Assembly (NCBI RefSeq): GCF_001183545.1
Contig: NZ_KQ236688.1
Coordinates: 1,641,149 to 1,705,148 of the forward strand
Origin: Cellvibrio sp. pealriver
GTDB taxonomy: Bacteria; Pseudomonadota; Gammaproteobacteria; Pseudomonadales; Cellvibrionaceae
Length of the DNA: 64,000 nt
Direction: 5' to 3'
Position numbers and translations under genes: made by a program. The notes under the pieces were generated by a model, which searched no databases, had not been told where the DNA came from, and saw nothing but the letters and a program-made list of their open reading frames with translations. This document shows, in pieces, positions 9,353 to 17,650 of this stretch; positions within the stretch are counted from its first letter, which is position 1; the number at the start of each line of letters is the position of its first letter.

Positions 9353-10198
9353 ATGTCCGCACTTGTATTGGATGGCAAAGCCCTTGCCGAAAAAACTGAA
9401 CAGGAACTCTCTGCTCGCGTTGCTGCTTTAAAAGCGCGTAGCAATGGCCAAACCCCTATTCTGGCGACCATTCTGGTGGGTGATGACCCAGCTTCTGCGA
9501 CCTACGTGAAAATGAAAGGTAATGCCTGTACCCGTATTGGTATGGAGTCATTGAAGGTGGAGATGCCTTCATCTACCACAACCGAGCAATTGCTTGCCAA
9601 AATCCAGGAATTAAACAACAACCCCAACGTTCACGGCATACTGCTGCAGCACCCGGTTCCGCACCAAATTGATGAGCGCCAGTGCTTTGATGCAATCAGC
9701 GCAGAGAAAGATGTAGACGGCGTAACCTGTTTGGGTTTTGGCCGTATGAGCATGGGTGAAGAAGCTTATGGTTGCGCAACACCAAAAGGCATTATGCGCT
9801 TGTTGGAAGCTTACGGAATTGAACTCGCAGGCAAGCACGCTGTAGTGGTTGGTCGCAGCCCTATTTTGGGTAAACCTATGGCACTGATGCTGCTTAACGC
9901 CAACGCTACCGTCACCATCTGCCATTCACGCACACAAAATTTACCGGCACTAATCAAGCAGGCCGATATTCTGGTTGGCGCTGTGGGCAAACCGGAATTT
10001 ATTAAAGCCGAGTGGATTAAAGATGGCGCTGTTGTTGTCGATGCGGGCTACCATCCCGGTGGTGTGGGCGATATCGAATTGAAGCCGTTGGTTGATCGCG
10101 TTGCTGCTTACACGCCAGTTCCCGGCGGCGTTGGCCCAATGACAATCAACACATTGATTTACCAAACCGTAGACTCGGGCGAAAAGAAAATCGGTTAA
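9353..10198 (+). CDS. folD: Bifunctional methylenetetrahydrofolate dehydrogenase/cyclohydrolase
   Basis: Interconverts methylene-, methenyl- and 10-formyl-tetrahydrofolate. The catalytic YVKMK motif (Tyr50, Lys54), the NADP-binding [11 protein letters not shown] loop and the C-terminal [10 protein letters not shown] are intact, and the 281-residue length is typical. The substrate loop reads [12 protein letters not shown] and is followed by DVDGVT and CATPKG, rather than the LPLP/CTPxG forms of the E. coli enzyme. It therefore belongs to a different FolD subgroup. It stands alone between the tRNA operon and a small exported protein gene. Confidence 0.95.
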   Translation: MSALVLDGKALAEKTEQELSARVAALKARSNGQTPILATILVGDDPASATYVKMKGNACTRIGMESLKVEMPSSTTTEQLLAKIQELNNNPNVHGILLQHPVPHQIDERQCFDAISAEKDVDGVTCLGFGRMSMGEEAYGCATPKGIMRLLEAYGIELAGKHAVVVGRSPILGKPMALMLLNANATVTICHSRTQNLPALIKQADILVGAVGKPEFIKAEWIKDGAVVVDAGYHPGGVGDIELKPLVDRVAAYTPVPGGVGPMTINTLIYQTVDSGEKKIG

Positions 10199-10277
10199 TG
10201 TTTTCTGTTGCATCGCTCTAATATTGCTGCCCATTATTGTTCGTATCGCCATTTAACTTTTAAGGAGTAAAGATCAA

Positions 10278-10598
10278 ATGCGTAAATTTCTGTTGGTTGG
10301 TAGTTTGTTGGCAGTGAGTGTTTCTGCTACTGCAAATGATGCAATTAAATATACTTGTAAGATGGGCAATGCAGAGCGTGTTATTGAAGTCGCTTATACA
10401 TCAACCGACAAACCGGTGCCTTGTACAGTGAACTATACGAAGGGCGGAAACGCTCAAACATTGTGGAGCTATGAGAGCACCGAAGGCCAATGCGAAGCGA
10501 AAGCGGCAGAGTTTGCCGAAAAGCAAAGCGGTTGGGGATTTAGCTGTACCGCTGAATCCAATGGCAATGCAACCGAAGCAGCAACAAGTGCGCAATAA
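10278..10598 (+). CDS. Small exported protein with two probable disulfides
   Basis: A 106-residue protein with signal peptide MRKFLLVGSLLAVSVSATA, leaving about 85 mature residues. Four cysteines (in KYTCKMG, PVPCTVN, GQCEAK and GFSCTAE) are spaced as in small periplasmic disulfide-bonded proteins. An Ala/Thr-rich tail (ATEAATSAQ) ends it. A good ribosome site (TTAAGGAG) lies upstream of the ATG, and a strong terminator follows the stop, so it is a single-gene unit. I do not recognise the family. Function is unknown. Confidence 0.7.
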   Translation: MRKFLLVGSLLAVSVSATANDAIKYTCKMGNAERVIEVAYTSTDKPVPCTVNYTKGGNAQTLWSYESTEGQCEAKAAEFAEKQSGWGFSCTAESNGNATEAATSAQ

Positions 10599-10626
10599 TT
10601 TTTAGCGCTGCTTATGCGTTACCGAT

Positions 10627-10656
10627 AAAAGCAGGCACTCGCCTGCTTTTATTTTT
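10627..10656 (+). terminator. Intrinsic terminator
   Basis: A 10-bp perfect stem (AAAAGCAGGC / GCCTGCTTTT) with a four-base loop ACTC and a T-rich tail, 28 bases after the small exported protein gene. Confidence 0.9.
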
Positions 10657-10703
10657 ACAGCCCGATATCTTTAAAAACCAAAACCATTTTATAAGCCAAC
10701 GCA

Positions 10704-11465
10704 ATGACCGAGACACTGCCGATTATTTATCGCGATGAATATCTGGTTGCCATCAATAAACCGGGCGGCTTGTTGGTACATCGCAGTGAAATTGATCGAC
10801 ATGAAACACGCTTTGCCGTGCAGTTGTTGCGCGATCAACTCGGGCAATTGGTATACCCGATTCACCGCTTGGATAAACCGACAGCTGGTGTATTGGTATT
10901 TGCACTTTCGCCAGACGTTGCACGGCAATTAGGCGATATTTTTAGCCGTCATGCACTGACAAAAACCTATATCGCACTAGTGCGCGGCTTTGCGCCCGGG
11001 CAAGGTATTATCGACCATCCGTTAGTTGAAGAGCTGGATAAATATACCGATAAAAAAGCACGCACCGATAAGCCAGCACAAGAAGCCATAACCGAATTTA
11101 AAACACTGGCGCAAATCGAATTTCCGTTTAGTATCGATAAGTATCCTTGCACCCGCTATTCACTGGTTCAATGCACACCAAAGACCGGCCGCAAGCATCA
11201 AATCCGCCGCCATATGAAACATATCAGCCATCCGATTATTGGCGATGCAAAACACGGCAAGGGTAATCACAACCGCTTTTTTCAGGAAAAATTTACGTGC
11301 GACGGACTAATGCTCGCATCGACTGAAATGCAATTTATTCACCCAATCACCCGCGAGCCGCTGACATTAACGGCACCGCTCGCACCAAAATTTACCCGAA
11401 TAATTCACCAATTTGACTGGGAACATGCCCTACCCTCTAATTGGATTACCGCTCAGGATCACTAA
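10704..11465 (+). CDS. truC: tRNA pseudouridine(65) synthase TruC
   Basis: A RluA-superfamily pseudouridine synthase of 253 residues without an S4 domain. The catalytic HRLDKPT motif places Asp57 as the nucleophile. The TGRKHQIRRHMKHISHPIIG segment and the early INKPGGLLVHRS are characteristic of TruC, which modifies U65 in the T stem of some tRNAs. It overlaps rsuA by one base (TAATG), indicating translational coupling in a truC-rsuA-rsmC RNA-modification operon. Confidence 0.9.
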   Translation: MTETLPIIYRDEYLVAINKPGGLLVHRSEIDRHETRFAVQLLRDQLGQLVYPIHRLDKPTAGVLVFALSPDVARQLGDIFSRHALTKTYIALVRGFAPGQGIIDHPLVEELDKYTDKKARTDKPAQEAITEFKTLAQIEFPFSIDKYPCTRYSLVQCTPKTGRKHQIRRHMKHISHPIIGDAKHGKGNHNRFFQEKFTCDGLMLASTEMQFIHPITREPLTLTAPLAPKFTRIIHQFDWEHALPSNWITAQDH

Positions 11466-12160
11466 TGCGTCTCGATAAGTTTCTCAGCCAAAATAGCGAT
11501 TCATCACGCTCACTTATCCAGCAAGCGATCAAAGCAGGCAGAGTCAGCGTGAATGATGTTATCGCCAAAAAAGGTGATCAAAAATTGGTTGGCGACGAAA
11601 TCATTACGCTTGATGGCAATATCGTTGAACCATTTAAAACCCGCTATTTAATGCTGCATAAACCACTGGGTTATGTGTGCGCCAATAGCGACAGCGATCA
11701 CCCGGTTGTAGTGGATTTAATTCGCTTGCCGCGTTGGCAAGAATTACAAATTGTGGGGCGTCTGGATATTGATACGACCGGATTGGTGTTATTAACTGAC
11801 GATGGCCAATGGAATCACCGCATCACTTCACCTCGTCACGAATGCGACAAGGTCTATCGCGTCACTACTGCTAACCCGATAAGCAATGACACTGCCGCAC
11901 TGTTTGCTGCCGGTGTACAACTGCACGGTGAGAAAGCGCCTACACGCCCCGCACAGCTGGAATTACTATCCAGCCATGAAGCGCGCTTGAAAATTCATGA
12001 AGGGAAATACCATCAAGTCAAACGTATGTTTGCAGCAGCAGGCAATCTCGTAGTGGCACTGCACCGCGAAAGCATTGGCGGTATTCAATTAGATCCCGCA
12101 TTAGCGCCCGGCGAATATCGCGCACTAACCGAGCAAGAAATAAAGAGCGTAGCACCATGA
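11465..12160 (+). CDS. rsuA: 16S rRNA pseudouridine(516) synthase RsuA
   Basis: A 231-residue enzyme. An N-terminal S4 RNA-binding domain (MRLDKFLSQN to about residue 58) is followed by the RsuA catalytic domain with GRLDIDTTGLVLL (Asp101) and the EGKYHQVKRMFAA signature. It modifies U516 of 16S rRNA. The frame is open upstream, but the ATG at 11465 overlapping the truC stop begins the S4 domain and is the natural start. Its end overlaps rsmC by four bases (ATGA). Confidence 0.92.
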   Translation: MRLDKFLSQNSDSSRSLIQQAIKAGRVSVNDVIAKKGDQKLVGDEIITLDGNIVEPFKTRYLMLHKPLGYVCANSDSDHPVVVDLIRLPRWQELQIVGRLDIDTTGLVLLTDDGQWNHRITSPRHECDKVYRVTTANPISNDTAALFAAGVQLHGEKAPTRPAQLELLSSHEARLKIHEGKYHQVKRMFAAAGNLVVALHRESIGGIQLDPALAPGEYRALTEQEIKSVAP

Positions 12161-13224
12161 ATGATTTAGCCCTGAATTGGATTACCCGGGAATTAACGGC
12201 AATTCACGCCGATAAAAACGCGCGTTTTCTGTGGTGTACCGATGAAAATGCACTCAACACCCTACCTACTGCTTTACATGAAGAACAATTATTGGTGCTA
12301 ACCAATCGCTGGGATGTTGCCGAGCAAGCAAAAGCGCGCGGATTCACGACAGAGTTCAATGATTTTGATTGCAGTGAAATCGCCGATAACAGCCTTGATA
12401 AAATTTTTTATCGTGTGTCAAAAGAAAAACCTGTGGTACATCACTTGTTCAACCAAGCCTGGCGCTGCCTGAAGCCCGGAGGGAAATTATTATTGGCAGG
12501 CTATAAAAACGAAGGGACTAAAACCTATATCGAAAAAATCGCCAAGTTGTTTGGTAGTGGGAAAAATATCGTAAAAAATGGCCCGGTTTATTCTTCCGAG
12601 CTTACTAAATACACGGAATATAATGCAGCGGAGTTGTTGGATGATAGCGACTACCGGCAGCCGCGCCTTATTGCATCGGATTCAGGGCTACAGCTGCACA
12701 GCAAACCGGGGTTATTTGGTTGGAATAAAGTAGACGCAGGCAGCGCATTGCTTATTGAACAACTCAAGCAATTATCCCCCCAGCCAAATCCGCTCAATAC
12801 CTGCGTTGATTTGGGTTGTGGTTATGGATACCTGGCCATAGCAGCAGCGAGCCTCGATATCTGCAGCAGTATCAACCACTGGATAATGACCGATAACAAC
12901 GCGGCTGCGCTGCAGCTTGCCCGGCAGAACCTGCAATTCAATCAGTTAAATGGCGACATTATCGCAGCCGATGCAGGCAAAGGCATAAATGCAAAAGCCG
13001 ACCTACTGCTGTGCAACCCCCCCTTTCACCAAGGATTTGGCATTGATGGTGACCTGACCGACAAATTCCTCCTGAACGCCAAACACCTATTGGCCCCGCA
13101 GGGGATAGCACTTTTTGTGGTGAACCAGTTTATCCCACTGGAGCGCAAGGCCGCACCGCTCTTCAAGGAGATAAACACACTGGCCGATAATGGTAGTTTC
13201 AAGGTCATTAGCTTGGCCAATTAA
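12157..13224 (+). CDS. rsmC: 16S rRNA m2G1207 methyltransferase, RsmC-like
   Basis: A 355-residue, two-domain class I methyltransferase. A degenerate N-terminal MTase-like domain (WRCLKPGGKLLLAGYKNEG) is followed by the active C-terminal domain with DLGCGYG (218-224) for SAM binding and the NPPF motif (287-290) inside LLCNPPFHQGFG. The N-x-P-F/Y motif suits exocyclic-amine methylation of guanine. RsmC is favoured over RlmG by length and by its place with rsuA, though the two are paralogs and hard to separate by eye. It starts four bases inside rsuA. Confidence 0.82.
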   Translation: MNDLALNWITRELTAIHADKNARFLWCTDENALNTLPTALHEEQLLVLTNRWDVAEQAKARGFTTEFNDFDCSEIADNSLDKIFYRVSKEKPVVHHLFNQAWRCLKPGGKLLLAGYKNEGTKTYIEKIAKLFGSGKNIVKNGPVYSSELTKYTEYNAAELLDDSDYRQPRLIASDSGLQLHSKPGLFGWNKVDAGSALLIEQLKQLSPQPNPLNTCVDLGCGYGYLAIAAASLDICSSINHWIMTDNNAAALQLARQNLQFNQLNGDIIAADAGKGINAKADLLLCNPPFHQGFGIDGDLTDKFLLNAKHLLAPQGIALFVVNQFIPLERKAAPLFKEINTLADNGSFKVISLAN

Positions 13225-13339
13225 CGTACTCCCCAAAACACCATCGCGCAGCAGTGACTAGCAAAAACACAAGCTGGGGAATTAATAGACAGCTTTGAAT
13301 TCATTGGTATTTTTTCAGGCCATAGGCGCTAAAAAAGGG

Positions 13340-13368
13340 TTGACCAACGAAAGTCGCCTCTATATGAT
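13340..13368 (+). promoter_or_regulatory. Promoter of first tRNA-Asn
   Basis: TTGACC (13340-13345) and TATGAT (13363-13368) are spaced by 17 bases and followed by GCGCTCC, a stable-RNA-type discriminator. The same TTGACCAACG opening appears before the second tRNA-Asn. Confidence 0.75.
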
Positions 13369-13398
13369 GCGCTCCACTTCCAAACAGGAAGTCACCGA

Positions 13399-13474
13399 TC
13401 CGCCTTAGCTCAGTCGGTAGAGCAAATGACTGTTAATCATTGGGTCGCTGGTTCGAGTCCAGCAGGCGGAGCCA
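13399..13474 (+). tRNA. tRNA-Asn (GTT), copy 1
   Basis: A 76-base cloverleaf with encoded CCA. The acceptor stem is TCCGCCT/AGGCGGA, and the anticodon stem-loop ATGACTGTTAATCAT carries GTT. It is identical in sequence to the copy at 14085-14160. Confidence 0.97.
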
Positions 13475-13484
13475 AAATTAAACG

Positions 13485-13515
13485 AAAAAGGCCGCATAAA
13501 CATGCGGCCTTTTTT
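13485..13515 (+). terminator. Intrinsic terminator after tRNA-Asn copy 1
   Basis: A 13-bp stem (AAAAAGGCCGCAT / ATGCGGCCTTTTT) with a four-base loop and a T run. Nearly identical to the terminator behind copy 2. Confidence 0.92.
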
Positions 13516-13613
13516 GTGCGCGAGAGTTTTATCATCGCAAGCAGCCATCAACAATTGCAGCAACCGTTGTTGGATTCCGATAACAATTCCCACTCTTCTT
13601 AATGGAGCACCCT

Positions 13614-13895
13614 ATGTTTAAAGTGAACGAATACTTTGGTGGCGCAGTGAAATCTATCGCTTTCCAAACCGAAACTTTGCCTGCCACAATTGGTGTGATG
13701 GCAAAAGGCGACTACGAATTCGGTACCAGCCAAAAAGAATATATGACTGTGGTAAGTGGCAGCCTGACGGTTGTGTTACCAGGTAGCGATAAAGCAGAAA
13801 CATTCTCTGCGGGACAAACCTTTATTGTTGAAGCGAACCAACGTTTCAAAGTATCTGCAGATGTGGAAACATCTTATCTCTGCAAATACGAATAG
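13614..13895 (+). CDS. ppnP: Pyrimidine/purine nucleoside phosphorylase PpnP
   Basis: A 93-residue cupin-fold protein of the former DUF1255/YaiE family, reported to phosphorolyse a broad range of nucleosides. Visible are [16 protein letters not shown] at the start, the [20 protein letters not shown] strand pair, and [18 protein letters not shown]. An in-frame ATG four codons upstream (13602) exists, but GGAG at 13604-13607 lies six bases before the chosen ATG. It is a single gene bracketed by the two tRNA-Asn units and has its own terminator. Confidence 0.93.
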   Translation: MFKVNEYFGGAVKSIAFQTETLPATIGVMAKGDYEFGTSQKEYMTVVSGSLTVVLPGSDKAETFSAGQTFIVEANQRFKVSADVETSYLCKYE

Positions 13896-13919
13896 TAATA
13901 CCGTAATCAGCAGCAAAAT

Positions 13920-13946
13920 AAAAAGGACGCAAATGCGTCCTTTTTT
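13920..13946 (+). terminator. Intrinsic terminator of ppnP
   Basis: A 12-bp perfect stem (AAAAAGGACGCA / TGCGTCCTTTTT) with a two-base AA gap, so the effective loop is larger after fraying, and a T run. Confidence 0.88.
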
Positions 13947-14026
13947 GTATTTCATCGCCATGCTTTTTCACAACACGTTTTTCAAAAAAACATCCACATA
14001 CTGCGCAACCGATTGAGCAGCGGATA

Positions 14027-14055
14027 TTGACCAACGGATAGCGCATCGCTATCAT
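14027..14055 (+). promoter_or_regulatory. Promoter of second tRNA-Asn
   Basis: TTGACC (14027-14032) and TATCAT (14050-14055) with a 17-base spacer, followed by GCGCGCC. It shares TTGACCAACG with the promoter of the first copy. Confidence 0.75.
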
Positions 14056-14084
14056 GCGCGCCTCTTCAGCATGAAGAGCATTAT

Positions 14085-14160
14085 TCCGCCTTAGCTCAGT
14101 CGGTAGAGCAAATGACTGTTAATCATTGGGTCGCTGGTTCGAGTCCAGCAGGCGGAGCCA
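14085..14160 (+). tRNA. tRNA-Asn (GTT), copy 2
   Basis: The same 76 bases as the copy at 13399-13474, including CCA. Its 3' flank (AAATTAAACG then the GGCCGCAT terminator stem) also matches copy 1, so gene and flank were duplicated together. Confidence 0.97.
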
Positions 14161-14170
14161 AAATTAAACG

Positions 14171-14201
14171 AAAAGGCCGCATATTTTTATGCGGCCTTTT
14201 T
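14171..14201 (+). terminator. Intrinsic terminator after tRNA-Asn copy 2
   Basis: Stem AAAAGGCCGCATA / TATGCGGCCTTTT with a four-base T loop and a following T run. It may also serve the convergent hydrolase gene on the minus strand. Confidence 0.9.
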
Positions 14202-14238
14202 GTTTTTCATTTCAGTCTATTTTTCATTACTGCTTCTT

Positions 14239-15810
14239 TTAATCACTGCCTAATGATGTGACTTTTTTCTGCTGCTTTGTGCCTCCCGACAATTCATCGC
14301 CTTCAGCGCATGCGATAAATTTTTCCTGAGGCTGGTCAAAAAACCTATCCAAATTCTCCAATAAGCACACATCGCTTGCCAATACAGCGTGAGCAAGCTG
14401 TTTACGAACTCGCAATTGTGTTTGTGGCCATTGTTGATGGATAGCTTGCGCCCAACTGACAGGTGTGACGGGGTCCAAAGTGCCTGCCAACATTAACGTG
14501 GGCACCTTGGGTTCCACTGCAAGCAGGGATGATTCACTCTGCAGCTTATGACAAAGCTGGTAGCGCCATTGATCACGGGTGTAATTCTGTAACAGAGGAT
14601 ATCGCGTGAGCTCAGCAATAAAGTCCGCTTCTGATTGCACCGGATTATCAGCACAATCTACCGCCATAAACGTCAGACTATTAAAATCACTGCTCATACT
14701 TTGATTTACATAAGGTTCAATCAATGGTTTTAGCAATGATGTTCGATGCTCACGAACGGCACGCATCGCATCAATTATTTTTGGCCAATCAATTGGATTA
14801 TAAACAGCAGCAAACGTTGCTGATAAAAATCGATGATCATTGACTACGAACGTTACCGGGGCTTCGCCATCCCACCGGGGCACAGTCAATGTAAACGGCT
14901 CAACTTGCAAGTGCGAAAGCACACTTAAAAATTGCTGTTCAATCGACTCAATACTTTCCAAGCGACCAAAACAGTCTTTTTGCGCCGAGCAGCCATGAAA
15001 AAAATGCCTAAGACCATCATCTAACATTTGTGGCCAGGTTTGCACGCCGCCGAAACCTGCAGGATAAACTGAGTCCAACACCATCGATTTTAGTTTTATA
15101 TCGTGAACGAATTGCTGCTCTTGATGTGCGATTTCAAGTGCAAGACGAGTACCGTAAGAAACACCAAGGATATTCCACTCGGGATAACCTAACTCTGCCA
15201 TTAATGCACGTACATCTTGTGCTGACCTTTGGGTACTTAAATTGCGATAATCCAATGCCGGGGCAATATTCGCAGCTTTAGCAAAACATGCCGATGCCAC
15301 ATCAAAACCCTGCGATAACTCATCACGCAGAGAAATATTTTTTTTCAATAGTTGCTGATTAAACTGATTATATTCACTGCAAACCAATGCTGGCTTGCTG
15401 CGCCCGGTGCCACGAGTATCCAGCAAAATAAGATCGCGCTGTAATTGAGAAAAGCGCATCCAACTCAGCCATTGTTTGATGCCATCACCATGTAAACGCG
15501 CACCTGCACCAGGCCCACCCTGTAAATACACAACAGGATCAGCGCGAACTTGTTCTGCGTCACTATGCAAGATCACGACGGGTAAAATAAATCGTCCGCT
15601 GCTATCAGGTGTGTGCAATTCGCCACAAGTGATGGTTGCAGTCCAATCAGCATCAAACCAGCAGGCTGTTTTGAAAAAACGATACTTGTTTTCTTCAACC
15701 GTATTGACCAAGCGATCAGCAGTTGCAGATTGAAAATAAAAAATATATCCAGCTATTGATGCAACCAATAACACAAACACGGATACAAACCTGCTGCTAA
15801 CCCGCGGCAT
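14239..15810 (-). CDS. Alpha/beta hydrolase with TAP-like C-terminus (tripeptidyl-aminopeptidase type)
   Basis: A 523-residue protein. An N-terminal hydrophobic segment (VFVLLVASIAGYIFYF) acts as a signal anchor or signal peptide. The oxyanion region YLQGGPGAG follows, then DTRGTGRS, the nucleophile elbow GVSYGTR, and a C-terminal TAP-like region with the acid in GTLDPVTPV and the His in QLAHAVL. Such enzymes cleave N-terminal residues (often proline-type) from peptides outside the cytoplasm. The frame is open to 15861, but the ATG at 15810 overlaps the upstream stop codon (TGATG) and begins just before the signal segment, so it is preferred. It is coupled to the pseudouridine synthase gene. 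Confidence 0.85.
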   Translation of the reverse strand: MPRVSSRFVSVFVLLVASIAGYIFYFQSATADRLVNTVEENKYRFFKTACWFDADWTATITCGELHTPDSSGRFILPVVILHSDAEQVRADPVVYLQGGPGAGARLHGDGIKQWLSWMRFSQLQRDLILLDTRGTGRSKPALVCSEYNQFNQQLLKKNISLRDELSQGFDVASACFAKAANIAPALDYRNLSTQRSAQDVRALMAELGYPEWNILGVSYGTRLALEIAHQEQQFVHDIKLKSMVLDSVYPAGFGGVQTWPQMLDDGLRHFFHGCSAQKDCFGRLESIESIEQQFLSVLSHLQVEPFTLTVPRWDGEAPVTFVVNDHRFLSATFAAVYNPIDWPKIIDAMRAVREHRTSLLKPLIEPYVNQSMSSDFNSLTFMAVDCADNPVQSEADFIAELTRYPLLQNYTRDQWRYQLCHKLQSESSLLAVEPKVPTLMLAGTLDPVTPVSWAQAIHQQWPQTQLRVRKQLAHAVLASDVCLLENLDRFFDQPQEKFIACAEGDELSGGTKQQKKVTSLGSD

Positions 15811-16508
15811 CAATTCGCACTCGCTATTTGTGGCCAAGGCAATAACCAGGGTTCTTGCCATTCAGCACTTGCAGAACTGAAGTACTCATCGCAAAAATAG
15901 TCACCTTCACGGGGCATTTGTGTGTAACGGTAATGAGCACCATTGATAAAAAATGCAATGCTAAATGCATGCAGATAACAGCGGTCAGACATTGATGCAA
16001 GCTGTGAATCGCCGTATAAAGCGTCGCCCGTAATCGGAGCGCCAATACTTTTTAACGCAACACGGATTTGATGTGTTTTGCCGGTATGGGGTTTGATAAT
16101 AAATAAACGCCGCCCAGCAACAATACTTTTACTAAAAAATTGTGTTACCGCTGGGTTCTCATGCGCAGGTAACAATTTATAAGCCCCTCGTCGCGAGGGT
16201 GACATATCACCTTTTATCAAGCCCTGCTTTTTGAGCGGCTTTTTGTTGCTGATCGCAAGATAATATTTTTCAATTTGACGCTGGCGAAACGCATCCACTA
16301 ACTGGCGATTCACATCTGCTGTTTTTGCCATCACCAATACACCGGACGTTACTTTATCCAAGCGGTGCACCGGATATAACTCACTAAACCCTTCGCGTTG
16401 TTTGACGGTTTCAAATAGTCCGGGCTCACCATTTTCGGAGTGGAAACTGGTATTAGGTTTCTTGTAGATCACCACAAAATCCGGATTATTTTCAATTACA
16501 TCATACAT
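15810..16508 (-). CDS. RluA-family pseudouridine synthase (TIGR01621-type)
   Basis: A 232-residue single-domain pseudouridine synthase with the catalytic PVHRLDKVTSG motif (Asp51) and the TGKTHQIRVALKSIGAPITG segment. It has no S4 domain. The short length and the opening VIYKKPNTSFHSENGEPGLF match the uncharacterised TIGR01621 group better than RluA, RluC or TruC. The RNA target is unknown. The open frame begins at a TTG two codons earlier, but the ATG at 16508 has GAGGG seven bases upstream. It is translationally coupled to the downstream hydrolase by a one-base stop/start overlap. Confidence 0.85.
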   Translation of the reverse strand: MYDVIENNPDFVVIYKKPNTSFHSENGEPGLFETVKQREGFSELYPVHRLDKVTSGVLVMAKTADVNRQLVDAFRQRQIEKYYLAISNKKPLKKQGLIKGDMSPSRRGAYKLLPAHENPAVTQFFSKSIVAGRRLFIIKPHTGKTHQIRVALKSIGAPITGDALYGDSQLASMSDRCYLHAFSIAFFINGAHYRYTQMPREGDYFCDEYFSSASAEWQEPWLLPWPQIASAN

Positions 16509-16639
16509 AGCCAACCCTCAATCAATCTGGCGACGAGCGTAACAGTCATAGAATCTTTCGGCTATAAAAAATAAAGATTTGCGCCTTAAAAAACTAATCA
16601 GATGCTAGCGCAGAATATTGGTCTGGCTATAATCAGTTC

Positions 16640-16791
16640 AGGTGTCCGTTTTGGTTGTCGTAATGACGGGTTTTCCCTAAGAGCGCTTATGTCAGTGCTC
16701 CATGTTTTATGTTGTGCCCAGCTTTCAACCTTACGGTTGAAGCGCCAGCGGCCAAGTAAACAAACCAATCACCTACAGCCAACGGACACCT
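16640..16791. repeat. 152-base element with 11-bp terminal inverted repeats (MITE-like)
   Basis: AGGTGTCCGTT (16640-16650) and its exact complement AACGGACACCT (16781-16791) bracket a segment with an internal near-perfect hairpin: TTCAACC and GGTTGAA around a TTAC loop at 16724-16741. The element fills much of the 482-base gap between a minus-strand and a plus-strand gene. No open frame within is convincing, and no target-site duplication was found at the borders. It could be a non-autonomous mobile element, a structured RNA, or a decayed insertion. Confidence 0.4.
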
Positions 16792-16990
16792 TAATTAACC
16801 TTTTCACTTAACTCTTGAATACTGGCACCAGTCAGTCGAATCGTTAATTTCTATTTCATCTTTCCCCGTCTGGGAATTGCATTAATTTGCAATTCCCAGC
16901 GAGCTTATTTAACCCGTATGTTACTAACCCCTGCCCTCGTTTCCTCCTATAATCACGAGCCTCGAATACGACAAGTCTGCAATTTTTCCT

Positions 16991-17644
16991 ATGAGCGACC
17001 CAGATACCGATAAATACCGACAGCAACATAAACTGCGGCTCAGCTATATGCCCTGGTTGTATGCACGGCTAAAACCTGCCCAGAGACACTGGGCGCAGGC
17101 CTGGCAGGATGAATGGCAAGCGTACTTGATGACAATGGAAACCATCTCTATTGGTAAAAACTGCTTCATCGCTCCGGAAGCCCGCCTGTTTGCTGAACCG
17201 GGGCGCGCGATAGTGATTGGGGATGACTCTTATATTGCCGCTGATTCCGTCCTTCATGGTCCAATAACCCTGGGTAATGGCGTATCCATTAATCACCACG
17301 TTAGCCTGGATGGCGGCCGTAAGGGCATTGTCATTGGTGATAACACCCGCATTGCCGCCTATAGCTATGCCTATGCATTTAATCACGGCATGGAAATGAC
17401 GCACTTGATCAAAGACCAACCGGTCAACTCAAAGGGTATACGTATCGGTTGCGATGTATGGATTGGAGCCAATACCGGTATTGTGGATGGCGTTGAAATT
17501 GGTGACCATGCGGTTGTCGGTATGGGGAGCCTGGTGACCAAATCAGTAGCGCGCTTTAGCAAAGTGGCTGGCAACCCTGCCCGTATTATTGGCAGCAGGA
17601 ACACAGAGCCAAATCTTTTATCTTCAACTCATGACGTGGAATAA
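16991..17644 (+). CDS. Acyltransferase of the left-handed beta-helix (hexapeptide) family
   Basis: A 217-residue protein whose centre (about residues 55-195) is built of hexapeptide repeats such as IVIGDD, ITLGNG, IVIGDN, IRIGCD, VEIGDH and AVVGMG, the left-handed parallel beta-helix. The histidine expected at the trimer active site is in SYAYAFNHGMEM. The ending VAGNPARIIG is typical of maltose/galactoside O-acetyltransferases and related enzymes. The acceptor substrate is unknown. The short N-terminal helix region (LPYMPWLYARLKPAQRHW-like) may be a membrane-surface or capping segment. The FMN glutamate-synthase-like gene starts six bases later, so they form an operon. Confidence 0.85.
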   Translation: MSDPDTDKYRQQHKLRLSYMPWLYARLKPAQRHWAQAWQDEWQAYLMTMETISIGKNCFIAPEARLFAEPGRAIVIGDDSYIAADSVLHGPITLGNGVSINHHVSLDGGRKGIVIGDNTRIAAYSYAYAFNHGMEMTHLIKDQPVNSKGIRIGCDVWIGANTGIVDGVEIGDHAVVGMGSLVTKSVARFSKVAGNPARIIGSRNTEPNLLSSTHDVE

Positions 17645-17650
17645 CTGCAG

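Noticed and set aside
16640..16791. Integron attC site
   Set aside because: The termini do not fit the RYYYAAC/GTTRRRY core sites, and no cassette array or integrase is nearby.
16602..16811. 69-codon plus-strand frame within the inverted-repeat element
   Set aside because: Cysteine/arginine-rich composition, no start context, and it runs through the terminal repeat.
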